Assembly (NCBI GenBank): GCA_003645825.1
Contig: QNCQ01000134.1
Coordinates: forward strand, 1-5,671
Direction of reading: 5' to 3'
DNA length: 5,671 nucleotides
Source: Fidelibacterota bacterium
GTDB taxonomy: Bacteria; Fidelibacterota; UBA2242; B5-G15
Below, one piece after another: positions 1-5,671 of the stretch. Numbering within the stretch: the first letter of the stretch is position 1; each line of letters starts with the position of its first letter. The position numbers and the translations under genes are program-made. Below the pieces are notes generated by a model. It had not been told where the DNA came from. It saw only the letters and a program-made list of their open reading frames with translations, and did not search any database.

Positions 1-63
1 AGGAAGAGGTATTATAGTGGTCATGATGATGCTTTGCTTTTAACCAAAAAAATAGAGAGATAA
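1..63 (+). CDS. 3' end of an unidentified upstream gene (partial)
   Basis: Frame 1 is open from the window edge to a TAA at 61-63, giving a hydrophilic 20-residue tail that contains GHDDALLLTKKIER. The stop lies one base before the accD start, which matches the tight packing of the other genes here. A second open frame (2-43, ending at TAA 41-43) gives a short hydrophobic peptide with MMM and looks less like a protein end, but it cannot be excluded. The fragment is too short for me to assign a family. Confidence 0.45.
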   Translation, partial: RKRYYSGHDDALLLTKKIER

Positions 64-64
64 T

Positions 65-898
65 ATGGCATGGTTTAAAAGAACGAAAAAAGGGCTTTTA
101 AGCACAGAGAAAAAGGATATTCCTGATGGGTTGTGGACAAAATGTCCAGCCTGTTCAGAGTTTTTATACCGAAGGGAGCTTGAGAAAAATTTCTGGGTCT
201 GTAAGAAATGCGGTTATCATTTCAGAGTTTCCAGTGATGTTTATCTGAAGATAATAATGGATGAGGAGTATGAGGAATTTAATGAGAATCTCAGATCAAA
301 TGACCCCCTGAGGTTTAAGGCTTTGAAGAAGTATTCAGAGCAGATCAAGTCCGCGGTAACAAAGACCGGGATGAATGAGGCTATTAGAACAGTTATCGGT
401 ACCATAGGAGGTATTGGTGTTGTTATGGGAGTTATGGATTTCAGGTTTATCGGGGGCAGTATGGGATCTGTTGTGGGAGAGAAAGTAGCTCGTGCTGTGG
501 ACAGAGCTATAGAGTTGGAGAGGCCTCTGATTATAATTTCCCAGTCTGGTGGTGCAAGGATGATGGAGGGAGTTCTTTCCTTAATGCAGATGGCCAAAAC
601 GAGTGCCCGGCTTACAAAGCTGCATGAAAAGGGATTGCCTTATATTTCAATTATGGCTGACCCAACAACAGGTGGTACTACTGCCAGCTATGCGATGCTT
701 GGTGATATACATATAGCCGAACCCGGAGCTCTTATCGGGTTTGCCGGCCCACGTGTGATAAAGCAGACAATAGGACAGGATTTGCCCGAGGGGTTCCAAA
801 GAGCGGAATTTCTGCTTGAAAAAGGATTTGTCGATATCGTTTGTAAAAGGTCTGAGTTGCGAGATTTGTTGATAAGATTGTTAAGGTTTTTTACATGA
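65..898 (+). CDS. accD: acetyl-CoA carboxylase, carboxyltransferase beta subunit
   Basis: AccD pairs with AccA to transfer the carboxyl group from carboxybiotin-BCCP to acetyl-CoA, making malonyl-CoA for fatty acid synthesis in the cytoplasm. The 277-residue protein is near the normal family length of about 280-300. An N-terminal four-cysteine zinc ribbon is complete (C27, C30, C46, C49). The crotonase-fold carboxyltransferase domain follows, with GGSMGSVVGEK at 130-140, SGGARMMEG at 161-169, DPTTGGTTASYAMLGD at 199-214 and GFAGPRVI at 225-232. The glycine-rich SGGAR and GGTTAS loops are those that bind acyl-CoA and form oxyanion holes in this family. An in-frame stop at 53-55 leaves ATG 65 as the first possible start. 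The stop overlaps surE by four bases (ATGA). accA and the accB/accC genes are not in the window. The SQSGGARMMEG wording, rather than the commoner SASGGARMQEG, recalls Bacteroidetes/Chlorobi homologues. Confidence 0.97.
   Translation: MAWFKRTKKGLLSTEKKDIPDGLWTKCPACSEFLYRRELEKNFWVCKKCGYHFRVSSDVYLKIIMDEEYEEFNENLRSNDPLRFKALKKYSEQIKSAVTKTGMNEAIRTVIGTIGGIGVVMGVMDFRFIGGSMGSVVGEKVARAVDRAIELERPLIIISQSGGARMMEGVLSLMQMAKTSARLTKLHEKGLPYISIMADPTTGGTTASYAMLGDIHIAEPGALIGFAGPRVIKQTIGQDLPEGFQRAEFLLEKGFVDIVCKRSELRDLLIRLLRFFT
883..886 (+). promoter_or_regulatory. probable ribosome binding site of surE
   Basis: AAGG lies inside the end of accD, 8 bases before ATG 895 and 11 bases before the alternative ATG 898. 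The spacing favours the first ATG, which forms the ATGA overlap with the accD stop. It is a weak but normal Shine-Dalgarno core. Confidence 0.45.
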
Positions 899-1683
899 TG
901 AAGGGGAAAGGTTTTATTCTGGTCACCAACGATGATGGTATTTTTGCAGAGGGGCTTGATGTCCTTGTCTCGGAACTCAAGAAGAGGTGGGATGTTGCTG
1001 TGGTTGCTCCTGAGAGTGAAAAGAGCGCAGTAGGGCATGCGATAACGCTCTCGGACCCTCTAAGAGTGAAGAGGTTTTCGAAGAATGGTCGCTGGGAAGG
1101 GTATGCCGTTTCGGGTACTCCTGCGGATTGTGTGAAGATTGCTGTTTTTGCTCTTCTTGACAGGAAACCTGATATGGTTGTTTCAGGGATAAATCTGGGG
1201 TCAAATACGGGGATAAATGTGATATATTCGGGGACGGTCTCTGCTGCGACGGAAGGGACTATTATAGGAATTCCCTCGATAGCAATTTCTCTGGGGACTT
1301 ATACTGACCCTAATTTTGTTCCGGCAGCGAGATTTGCGACTAAGGTTGTAGGAGCAGTGTTGCGGAAGGGTTTGCCAAGGAATACGCTTTTGAATATTAA
1401 TGTTCCCAATGTAAAAAGTGAGTCGGAGATAAGGGGAGTGCGTCTTACCAGACAGGGTATGTCTGGCTATGCGGAGAGCTTTGATAAAAGGGTTGATCCG
1501 AGGAATAGAGTTTATTACTGGATGGAAGGGGATAAGATAATAGAGGAGGAAGACGAAGGGGTGGATGATGTGGCGCTTCTGAGAAATTATATTTCCGTTA
1601 CCCCCATACACTACGACATGACAAACTACGGAGTTATGGAAGAACTCCAGAGCTGGTTTAACAAGGTGGAATGGGAGAAATGA
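895..1683 (+). CDS. surE: 5'/3'-nucleotidase SurE (survival protein E)
   Basis: SurE is a metal-dependent cytoplasmic phosphatase that removes phosphate from nucleoside 5'- and 3'-monophosphates; some members also act on short polyphosphate. The 262-residue protein has the usual length. The N-terminal signature VTNDDGIFAEG (10-20) carries the two metal-binding aspartates D13 and D14. S44, in APESEKSAVGHAITL (38-52), sits where the family has its metal-site serine. SGTPADCVK (73-81) and SGINLGSNTG (97-106) follow, and N100 is the expected fourth metal ligand. YSGTVSAATEG (111-121) completes the conserved core. Two adjacent ATGs (895 and 898) are both possible starts; the first gives a four-base overlap with accD and better spacing from AAGG at 883. 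Translation is probably coupled to accD upstream and to guaA downstream. No key residue is missing. Confidence 0.97.
   Translation: MMKGKGFILVTNDDGIFAEGLDVLVSELKKRWDVAVVAPESEKSAVGHAITLSDPLRVKRFSKNGRWEGYAVSGTPADCVKIAVFALLDRKPDMVVSGINLGSNTGINVIYSGTVSAATEGTIIGIPSIAISLGTYTDPNFVPAARFATKVVGAVLRKGLPRNTLLNINVPNVKSESEIRGVRLTRQGMSGYAESFDKRVDPRNRVYYWMEGDKIIEEEDEGVDDVALLRNYISVTPIHYDMTNYGVMEELQSWFNKVEWEK
1663..1669 (+). promoter_or_regulatory. ribosome binding site that decides the guaA start
   Basis: AAGGTGG, one mismatch from the AAGGAGG consensus, lies within the last codons of surE. It ends 10 bases before ATG 1680 but only one base before the upstream in-frame ATG 1671. The spacing therefore supports initiation at 1680, which also gives the ATGA stop/start overlap seen at the accD-surE junction. 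Confidence 0.6.
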
Positions 1684-3221
1684 AGAAAGTAAGCAAGGTA
1701 TGGGTGATTGATTTTGGGTCTCAATACACTCAGCTTATTGCCAGAAGAGTGAGGGAGTGTAATGTTTACTCCGAGATAGTGGAGCCTGATGTTGTTCCTG
1801 AGAGGATAGAGGAGGAAGGGGTAGGAGCGATTATCCTATCCGGAGGACCTGCAAGCGTGTATGAAGATGCTTCTCCTGAGCCTGATCCTCGAATTTTCGG
1901 TATGGGGCTACCAATATTGGGTATATGTTATGGTTTGCAATTAGTGGCAAAGCATTTTGGGGCAAAAGTTCATTCTGACAGGATAAGAGAGTATGGCAGG
2001 AGTCTGGTGAAGGTTAGTAAGCCCAGTGCTATTTTTGGCGGATTGAGGGATTCATTTTATGTCTGGATGAGTCATGGGGACCATATTGATACCATTCCAG
2101 ATAGCTTTGATGTTGTGGCCTATTCGGAGAATGGTGCGCCGGCTGCTCTTGTCCACAAGGAGAAGCCCATTGTGGGGTTGCAATTTCATCCTGAGGTGGT
2201 TCATACTCCTGATGGAATAGAGATAATAAAGAATTTTCTGTTTAAGATTGCCGGACTCAGGGCAGATTTTACCTCCGCGTATATAGTGGATGAGATAAAA
2301 GAGGAAGTTGTAAGAGAAGTGGGTGATGAAAAGGTCCTGGTAGCTGTGAGTGGGGGGGTGGATTCAAGTGTGATGGCAGTTATACTTTATCAGGCTCTCG
2401 GAAGGAGGTGTGTACCGGTTTTTATAAATAATGGATTGCTGAGGATGAATGAGCAGGAGGAGGTGATAGGAAGGCTGAAAAAAGAGCTTGGAGTTCCAAT
2501 AAAGGGTTTCAATTATTCGAAAGTTTTTTTATCTGCTTTGAGGGGAGTTGTTGATCCTGAAAAGAAGAGAAAAATAATAGGGAGAACTTTCATAAGAGCA
2601 TTTGAGGAGATAAGCAAGAAATACAGAGATGTAAAGTATCTTGCTCAAGGGACGCTCTATCCGGACGTCATAGAAAGTCGATCTGTGAAGGGTCCCTCCC
2701 GGACTATAAAAAGTCACCACAATGTGGGAGGGTTACCAAAGAGGCTGAAATTCAGGCTAATAGAGCCCTTCAAGTTTTTATTTAAGGATGAGGTCAGGAG
2801 GATAGGAAAAGAGCTGGGCATTCCGGATGAGATTTTACTCAGGCACCCTTTCCCTGGTCCGGGGCTTGCTGTGAGAATAATTGGAGAGGTTACCCCTTAT
2901 AGACTTCAGCTTCTTCGAAAGGCTGATAAAATTTTCCTGGATGAGCTAAAGGAGTCGGGCGAATATTACAAAATCTGGCAGGCGTTTGCGGTTTTACTTC
3001 CCGTGAAGACTGTAGGAGTAATGGGAGATAAGAGAACATATGAGAATGTGGTGGCTTTGCGGGCTGTTACAAGCAAAGATGGCATGACCGCTGACTGGGC
3101 TAAAATTCCCTATGATGTTTTTGACAGAGTTGCGACGAAAATTGTTAACAAAGTAAAAGGTGTCAATAGGGTGGTTTACGATATAACAAGCAAACCTCCC
3201 GGAACAATAGAATGGGAATAA
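1680..3221 (+). CDS. guaA: GMP synthase (glutamine-hydrolysing)
   Basis: GuaA converts XMP to GMP using ATP and ammonia released from glutamine, the last step of guanine nucleotide synthesis. With the start at 1680 the protein has 513 residues, normal for the two-domain bacterial enzyme. The N-terminal class I glutamine amidotransferase domain has the nucleophile C83 in GICYG and the H170/E172 pair in QFHPEV. The ATP pyrophosphatase domain has its P-loop SGGVDSS at 224-230. The C-terminal dimerisation and XMP-binding domain ends in the typical DITSKPPGTIEWE. IKSHHNVGGLP and FPGPGLAVRIIGE are also intact, so it should be active. ATG 1671 would add three residues (MGE) and is possible, but the ribosome site at 1663-1669 fits 1680 better. 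With surE overlapping the start, there is no leader in which a guanine riboswitch could act on this gene alone; control must come from further upstream or at the protein level. Confidence 0.98.
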   Translation: MKKVSKVWVIDFGSQYTQLIARRVRECNVYSEIVEPDVVPERIEEEGVGAIILSGGPASVYEDASPEPDPRIFGMGLPILGICYGLQLVAKHFGAKVHSDRIREYGRSLVKVSKPSAIFGGLRDSFYVWMSHGDHIDTIPDSFDVVAYSENGAPAALVHKEKPIVGLQFHPEVVHTPDGIEIIKNFLFKIAGLRADFTSAYIVDEIKEEVVREVGDEKVLVAVSGGVDSSVMAVILYQALGRRCVPVFINNGLLRMNEQEEVIGRLKKELGVPIKGFNYSKVFLSALRGVVDPEKKRKIIGRTFIRAFEEISKKYRDVKYLAQGTLYPDVIESRSVKGPSRTIKSHHNVGGLPKRLKFRLIEPFKFLFKDEVRRIGKELGIPDEILLRHPFPGPGLAVRIIGEVTPYRLQLLRKADKIFLDELKESGEYYKIWQAFAVLLPVKTVGVMGDKRTYENVVALRAVTSKDGMTADWAKIPYDVFDRVATKIVNKVKGVNRVVYDITSKPPGTIEWE

Positions 3222-5257
3222 ACTTGGGGATCATGAGGGCGAAAACTATCTTTTTTATCGTGGTTTTTAGTGTGTGTGTGGCTAATGGGCAGGAGTTCAA
3301 GTTTAACGAGATTTCTAAGGATACTGCCTTTGTGGATTCTGCTTCGGTGATTGACACCTTGAAGGAGAAATTTCTGGGTGGTGTGGAGTTATATAACAGG
3401 CAGGAGTATAGTAGTGCTTGGAGTGTGTTTCGGGACCTGATTTCCATATCTCCGGATGACAATAGATATTATACGGCTTCTTTTCTGATGCTGATTAAGA
3501 GCACAATAAGAGTCGGGAAATATAGGGATGCAATCGAGCTGGCGAGAAGGTTTCTGAGGGAATTTCCAGAGTCGGGATACAGGGATGATGTTCTTTACAG
3601 TGTGGGTGATGCTTTCTTGTTGTCAGGGGAATATGATAGTTCGTTTGTCTATTACGCAAAGGTTGTGGTATGCTCTGATGACCAGAGGCTTATAAAGAAA
3701 GCTATAGATATGATAGATGTTATTGCGGATTTTAATCTTGGCATTGATTCACTTGAGAAATTGAAGAGTGATGTTTCCGGACCAGAGAATGCTATTGTGG
3801 TTGTTAAGCTTGCTGAGAAATATGGTGGTATCGGGCTTGATAAGGAAGGTATAAGAGAACTCAAGTCGGTAAGGAAGGACTTGAAGCGAACTGCTTATGA
3901 TGAATACTATAAAGAGGTTTACAGAAAGATAAAAGCTGGGGGAGATAAAAAATACTATATTGGGGTTATATTGCCTTTGACAGGTGACCTGGGAGATGTG
4001 GGAAGTGCAATTCTAGATGGTGCAAAGTATTCGCTGATGCAATTTAGAAGAATTTCAGATGTAGATGTCTCTTTTATAATTTTTGATAATAATGGAGATA
4101 TATACAAGACGATTCATCAGATTGATTATATATCGAAGAATAGGAAAATTGTCTGTGTGTTTGGGCCAGTTAAGAGTGAAAATTGTGTGCCTGCGGGTAT
4201 TATTGCAAATGAGAGAAGGCTTCCCCTGGTAACACCTACGGCGACTGACAGCCGTATTACGGGGTTAGGACAATATGTGTTTCAGGCTAATGTAGATTTT
4301 GTTAATGCAGGCTATATGCTTGCAAAGTATGCAAGGGAAACCTTGAATATAAAAAATCTTGTTTCACTGGCTCCCCTTGATGAGTATGGGAAAGAGATAA
4401 CAGATGCATTTTGTGAGGCATTTGATTTAAGTGGTGGAAATATATTGACCCAGCAATGGTATTACGAACCTGATGACTTAAGCAGGCAGTTAAAAACCGT
4501 ACGCAGGATAGGGCTGGAGCTCGCTCGCAAACAACTGATGGCAAAAATTTCTGTTATGAAAGATAGTTTACAGGTGCTCATAAACAGTGACAGCTCCATG
4601 TATTTTCAGAATTTGTTCTCTGTTAATGATTCTCTTTACAACTATGTTCTGGGTGATTCCATTGTCCAGATGACATTGGAGGAGGTTTTGGTTTTCACTG
4701 GTCTTATGGATTCAGTAGAGTTTGAGATTCCGGAAAGAGATACCTTGGGGTTTAAGCTTACCACAATACAGGGTATATTTTTGCCCGTTCATACACCAGA
4801 TATTGATTATGTATTACCGCAGATTGTGTATTATAACATAGATGCTGTGTTGCTTGGAGATGGTAACTGGTATGATGATTACCGTTTAGCGAGGAACAGA
4901 TCCTATGTTGGTAATCTTGTTTTTATTTCGGATTATTACATTGATAGAAGTAAGATTTCGTATCGGAACATGGCGGTGGGTTTCCGTGCAAAGTTTGGGA
5001 GGTTTCCTGGAAGGTTTGAGCTTTATGGTTATGATACCATGAATGCGATACTTTCCTGTATTGGTGATGGGGATATATCCAGAGAAAGTTTGCGGAATAG
5101 ATTAAGTGATCTTGAGCTATTCAGAGGTATTGCTAGAAATATTTCTTTTACCGGAGTCAGACCAAGGGTGAATTCGAGTGCTTTTGTTTTAAAATATGAT
5201 GGAAGTAAAATTGTTCCTGTTGCAAATATAGAGAACGGGCAGGTGGTTCAGAGATAG
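3212..5257 (+). CDS. exported TPR-repeat / type I periplasmic-binding-protein fusion, LpoA-like architecture
   Basis: A 681-residue protein of unproven function. The N-terminus is a signal peptide: basic RAK at 9-11, hydrophobic residues 12-24, and a plausible cleavage at ANG|QE after G26. Residues about 50-240 are helical, with three TPR-like units at roughly 54-87, 88-121 and 123-155; the second and third contain GKYRDAIELARRFL and GDAFLLSGEYDSS. From about 246, IGVILPLTG opens a leucine-binding-protein-like domain with FGPVKS (317-322), the loop VTPTATDS (340-347), DEYGKE, and YGYDTM near the C-terminus. A helical segment at about 437-516 interrupts this domain. TPR plus binding-protein fold is the layout of LpoA, the activator of PBP1A in E. 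coli, and of many proteins annotated as penicillin-binding-protein activators. ABC-transport solute binding or sensing is the alternative; no permease genes are adjacent. ATG 3212 overlaps guaA by 10 bases. ATG 3233 gives a more typical signal peptide (MRAKTIFF) and may be the true start, although its GGGGA at 3226-3230 is very close to it. Confidence 0.82.
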   Translation: MGINLGIMRAKTIFFIVVFSVCVANGQEFKFNEISKDTAFVDSASVIDTLKEKFLGGVELYNRQEYSSAWSVFRDLISISPDDNRYYTASFLMLIKSTIRVGKYRDAIELARRFLREFPESGYRDDVLYSVGDAFLLSGEYDSSFVYYAKVVVCSDDQRLIKKAIDMIDVIADFNLGIDSLEKLKSDVSGPENAIVVVKLAEKYGGIGLDKEGIRELKSVRKDLKRTAYDEYYKEVYRKIKAGGDKKYYIGVILPLTGDLGDVGSAILDGAKYSLMQFRRISDVDVSFIIFDNNGDIYKTIHQIDYISKNRKIVCVFGPVKSENCVPAGIIANERRLPLVTPTATDSRITGLGQYVFQANVDFVNAGYMLAKYARETLNIKNLVSLAPLDEYGKEITDAFCEAFDLSGGNILTQQWYYEPDDLSRQLKTVRRIGLELARKQLMAKISVMKDSLQVLINSDSSMYFQNLFSVNDSLYNYVLGDSIVQMTLEEVLVFTGLMDSVEFEIPERDTLGFKLTTIQGIFLPVHTPDIDYVLPQIVYYNIDAVLLGDGNWYDDYRLARNRSYVGNLVFISDYYIDRSKISYRNMAVGFRAKFGRFPGRFELYGYDTMNAILSCIGDGDISRESLRNRLSDLELFRGIARNISFTGVRPRVNSSAFVLKYDGSKIVPVANIENGQVVQR

Positions 5258-5261
5258 TGTT

Positions 5262-5671
5262 ATGAGAACCGGTTTTGTTCGCAGGAAGTTTGGTGAACTG
5301 GAAGTTTTGAGCGTGATGGTTATGGATAGTTTCCCAGGTGTCTTTCATGTGTTTGGTGTGAAGCAGAGAAGTCGGAGTGCAGGTATGCGGGAAAAGGAAT
5401 TCTTTCTGATTAACTTAGGGCTGGACCCAGGGAGTTTTGCCGAGGTGGAGCAGGTTCATGGGAGCAAGGTTGTAGTGGTCAGTAACCCGGGGGTTCATGG
5501 GGAAGCTGATGGTCTGATAACGGTAGAAAGGGGGCTGGTTCTTGGGGTGAAGACGGCAGATTGTGTTCCTTTACTATTTTATGACAGAGTGACCGGGGTA
5601 ATTGCGGCGATTCATGCTGGTTGGCGGGGGCTTGCCAGGGGGATAATAGAGAGTGCTTTTAAAGAAATGAA
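5262..5671 (+). CDS. pgeF: PgeF/YfiH-family laccase-domain protein (3' end cut by window)
   Basis: The open frame runs off the window edge after 136 residues; the family usually has about 240-270, so roughly half is present. The recognisable signatures are EQVHGSKVVVV (63-73), EADGLIT (81-87), GVKTADCVPLLFYD (95-108) and AIHAGWRGLARGI (116-128). H66, C101 and H118 are the conserved metal-site residues of the family. Members were first called multicopper polyphenol oxidases. E. coli YfiH was later renamed peptidoglycan editing factor because it keeps wrong amino acids out of muropeptides, and family members including human LACC1/FAMIN have reported purine nucleoside phosphorylase and adenosine deaminase activities. 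An in-frame stop at 5229-5231 makes ATG 5262 the first possible start, four bases after the preceding stop. The ribosome site is weak (AGAG at about 5250-5253), so coupling to the upstream gene is likely. Confidence 0.94.
   Translation, partial: MRTGFVRRKFGELEVLSVMVMDSFPGVFHVFGVKQRSRSAGMREKEFFLINLGLDPGSFAEVEQVHGSKVVVVSNPGVHGEADGLITVERGLVLGVKTADCVPLLFYDRVTGVIAAIHAGWRGLARGIIESAFKEM

Noticed and set aside
241..597. 118-residue open frame on the minus strand inside accD
   Set aside because: It lies wholly antisense to a well-conserved gene and its translation, rich in Ile, Pro, Ser and Thr, shows no family motif; it is a shadow of purine-rich coding DNA.
688..1611. Three minus-strand open frames (688-1038, 977-1204, 1201-1611) over the accD end and surE
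   Set aside because: They overlap one another and two certain genes, have unusual His/Pro/Ser-rich composition, and show no recognisable domain.
1640..1680. Guanine riboswitch or attenuator before guaA
   Set aside because: surE coding sequence runs into the guaA start, so there is no untranslated leader.
3269..3280. Possible lipobox ending at C22 of the fusion protein
   Set aside because: The residues before the cysteine are F-S-V; the family needs Leu/Val/Ile at -3 and Gly/Ala/Ser at -1, so lipidation is unlikely.
2529..5348. Minus-strand open frames at 2529-2720, 3163-3462, 3652-3864, 4302-4544 and 5157-5348
   Set aside because: All are antisense to guaA, the fusion gene or pgeF, are short, and lack motifs; the 5157-5348 frame crosses a gene junction already explained by two + strand genes.
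1..5671. Mobile element, CRISPR array, tRNA, toxin-antitoxin or defence system
   Set aside because: No direct or inverted repeat arrays, transposase or nuclease motifs, or tRNA-like folds were seen, and essentially every base is within a recognised gene.

Overview
The window is a tightly packed, single-strand stretch of bacterial chromosome. All five recognisable genes run left to right on the + strand, with no more than a few bases between them. In order they are: a short unidentified gene tail, accD (acetyl-CoA carboxylase carboxyltransferase beta subunit), surE (5'-nucleotidase), guaA (GMP synthase), an exported TPR plus type I periplasmic-binding-protein fusion with an LpoA-like layout, and the first half of pgeF (YfiH/laccase-domain family). 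There is no room for a terminator or riboswitch between genes, so one polycistronic message is likely.

The organism is a bacterium of moderate GC content. Arginine is mostly AGA/AGG, ATA is common for isoleucine, and the coding strand is purine-rich, a style often seen in thermophilic bacteria. From memory, the AccD signature (SQSGGARMMEG, then MQMAKTSA) resembles AccD of the Bacteroidetes/Chlorobi side of the tree. A poorly sampled lineage near the FCB group, or a WOR-3-like candidate phylum, would fit, but this is an inference without a tree.

Functionally the cluster is mostly housekeeping. AccD serves fatty acid synthesis. SurE, GuaA and possibly PgeF touch purine nucleotides: SurE dephosphorylates nucleoside monophosphates, GuaA makes GMP, and relatives of PgeF have reported purine nucleoside activity. 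The TPR/binding-protein fusion and PgeF both also have peptidoglycan-related precedents (LpoA and peptidoglycan editing). The fusion gene is the least understood part of the window. It has an N-terminal helical-repeat region, a leucine-binding-protein-like domain that keeps the ligand-loop motif, and an extra segment of about 80 residues inside that domain. I see no mobile element, CRISPR array, RNA gene or clear defence system.
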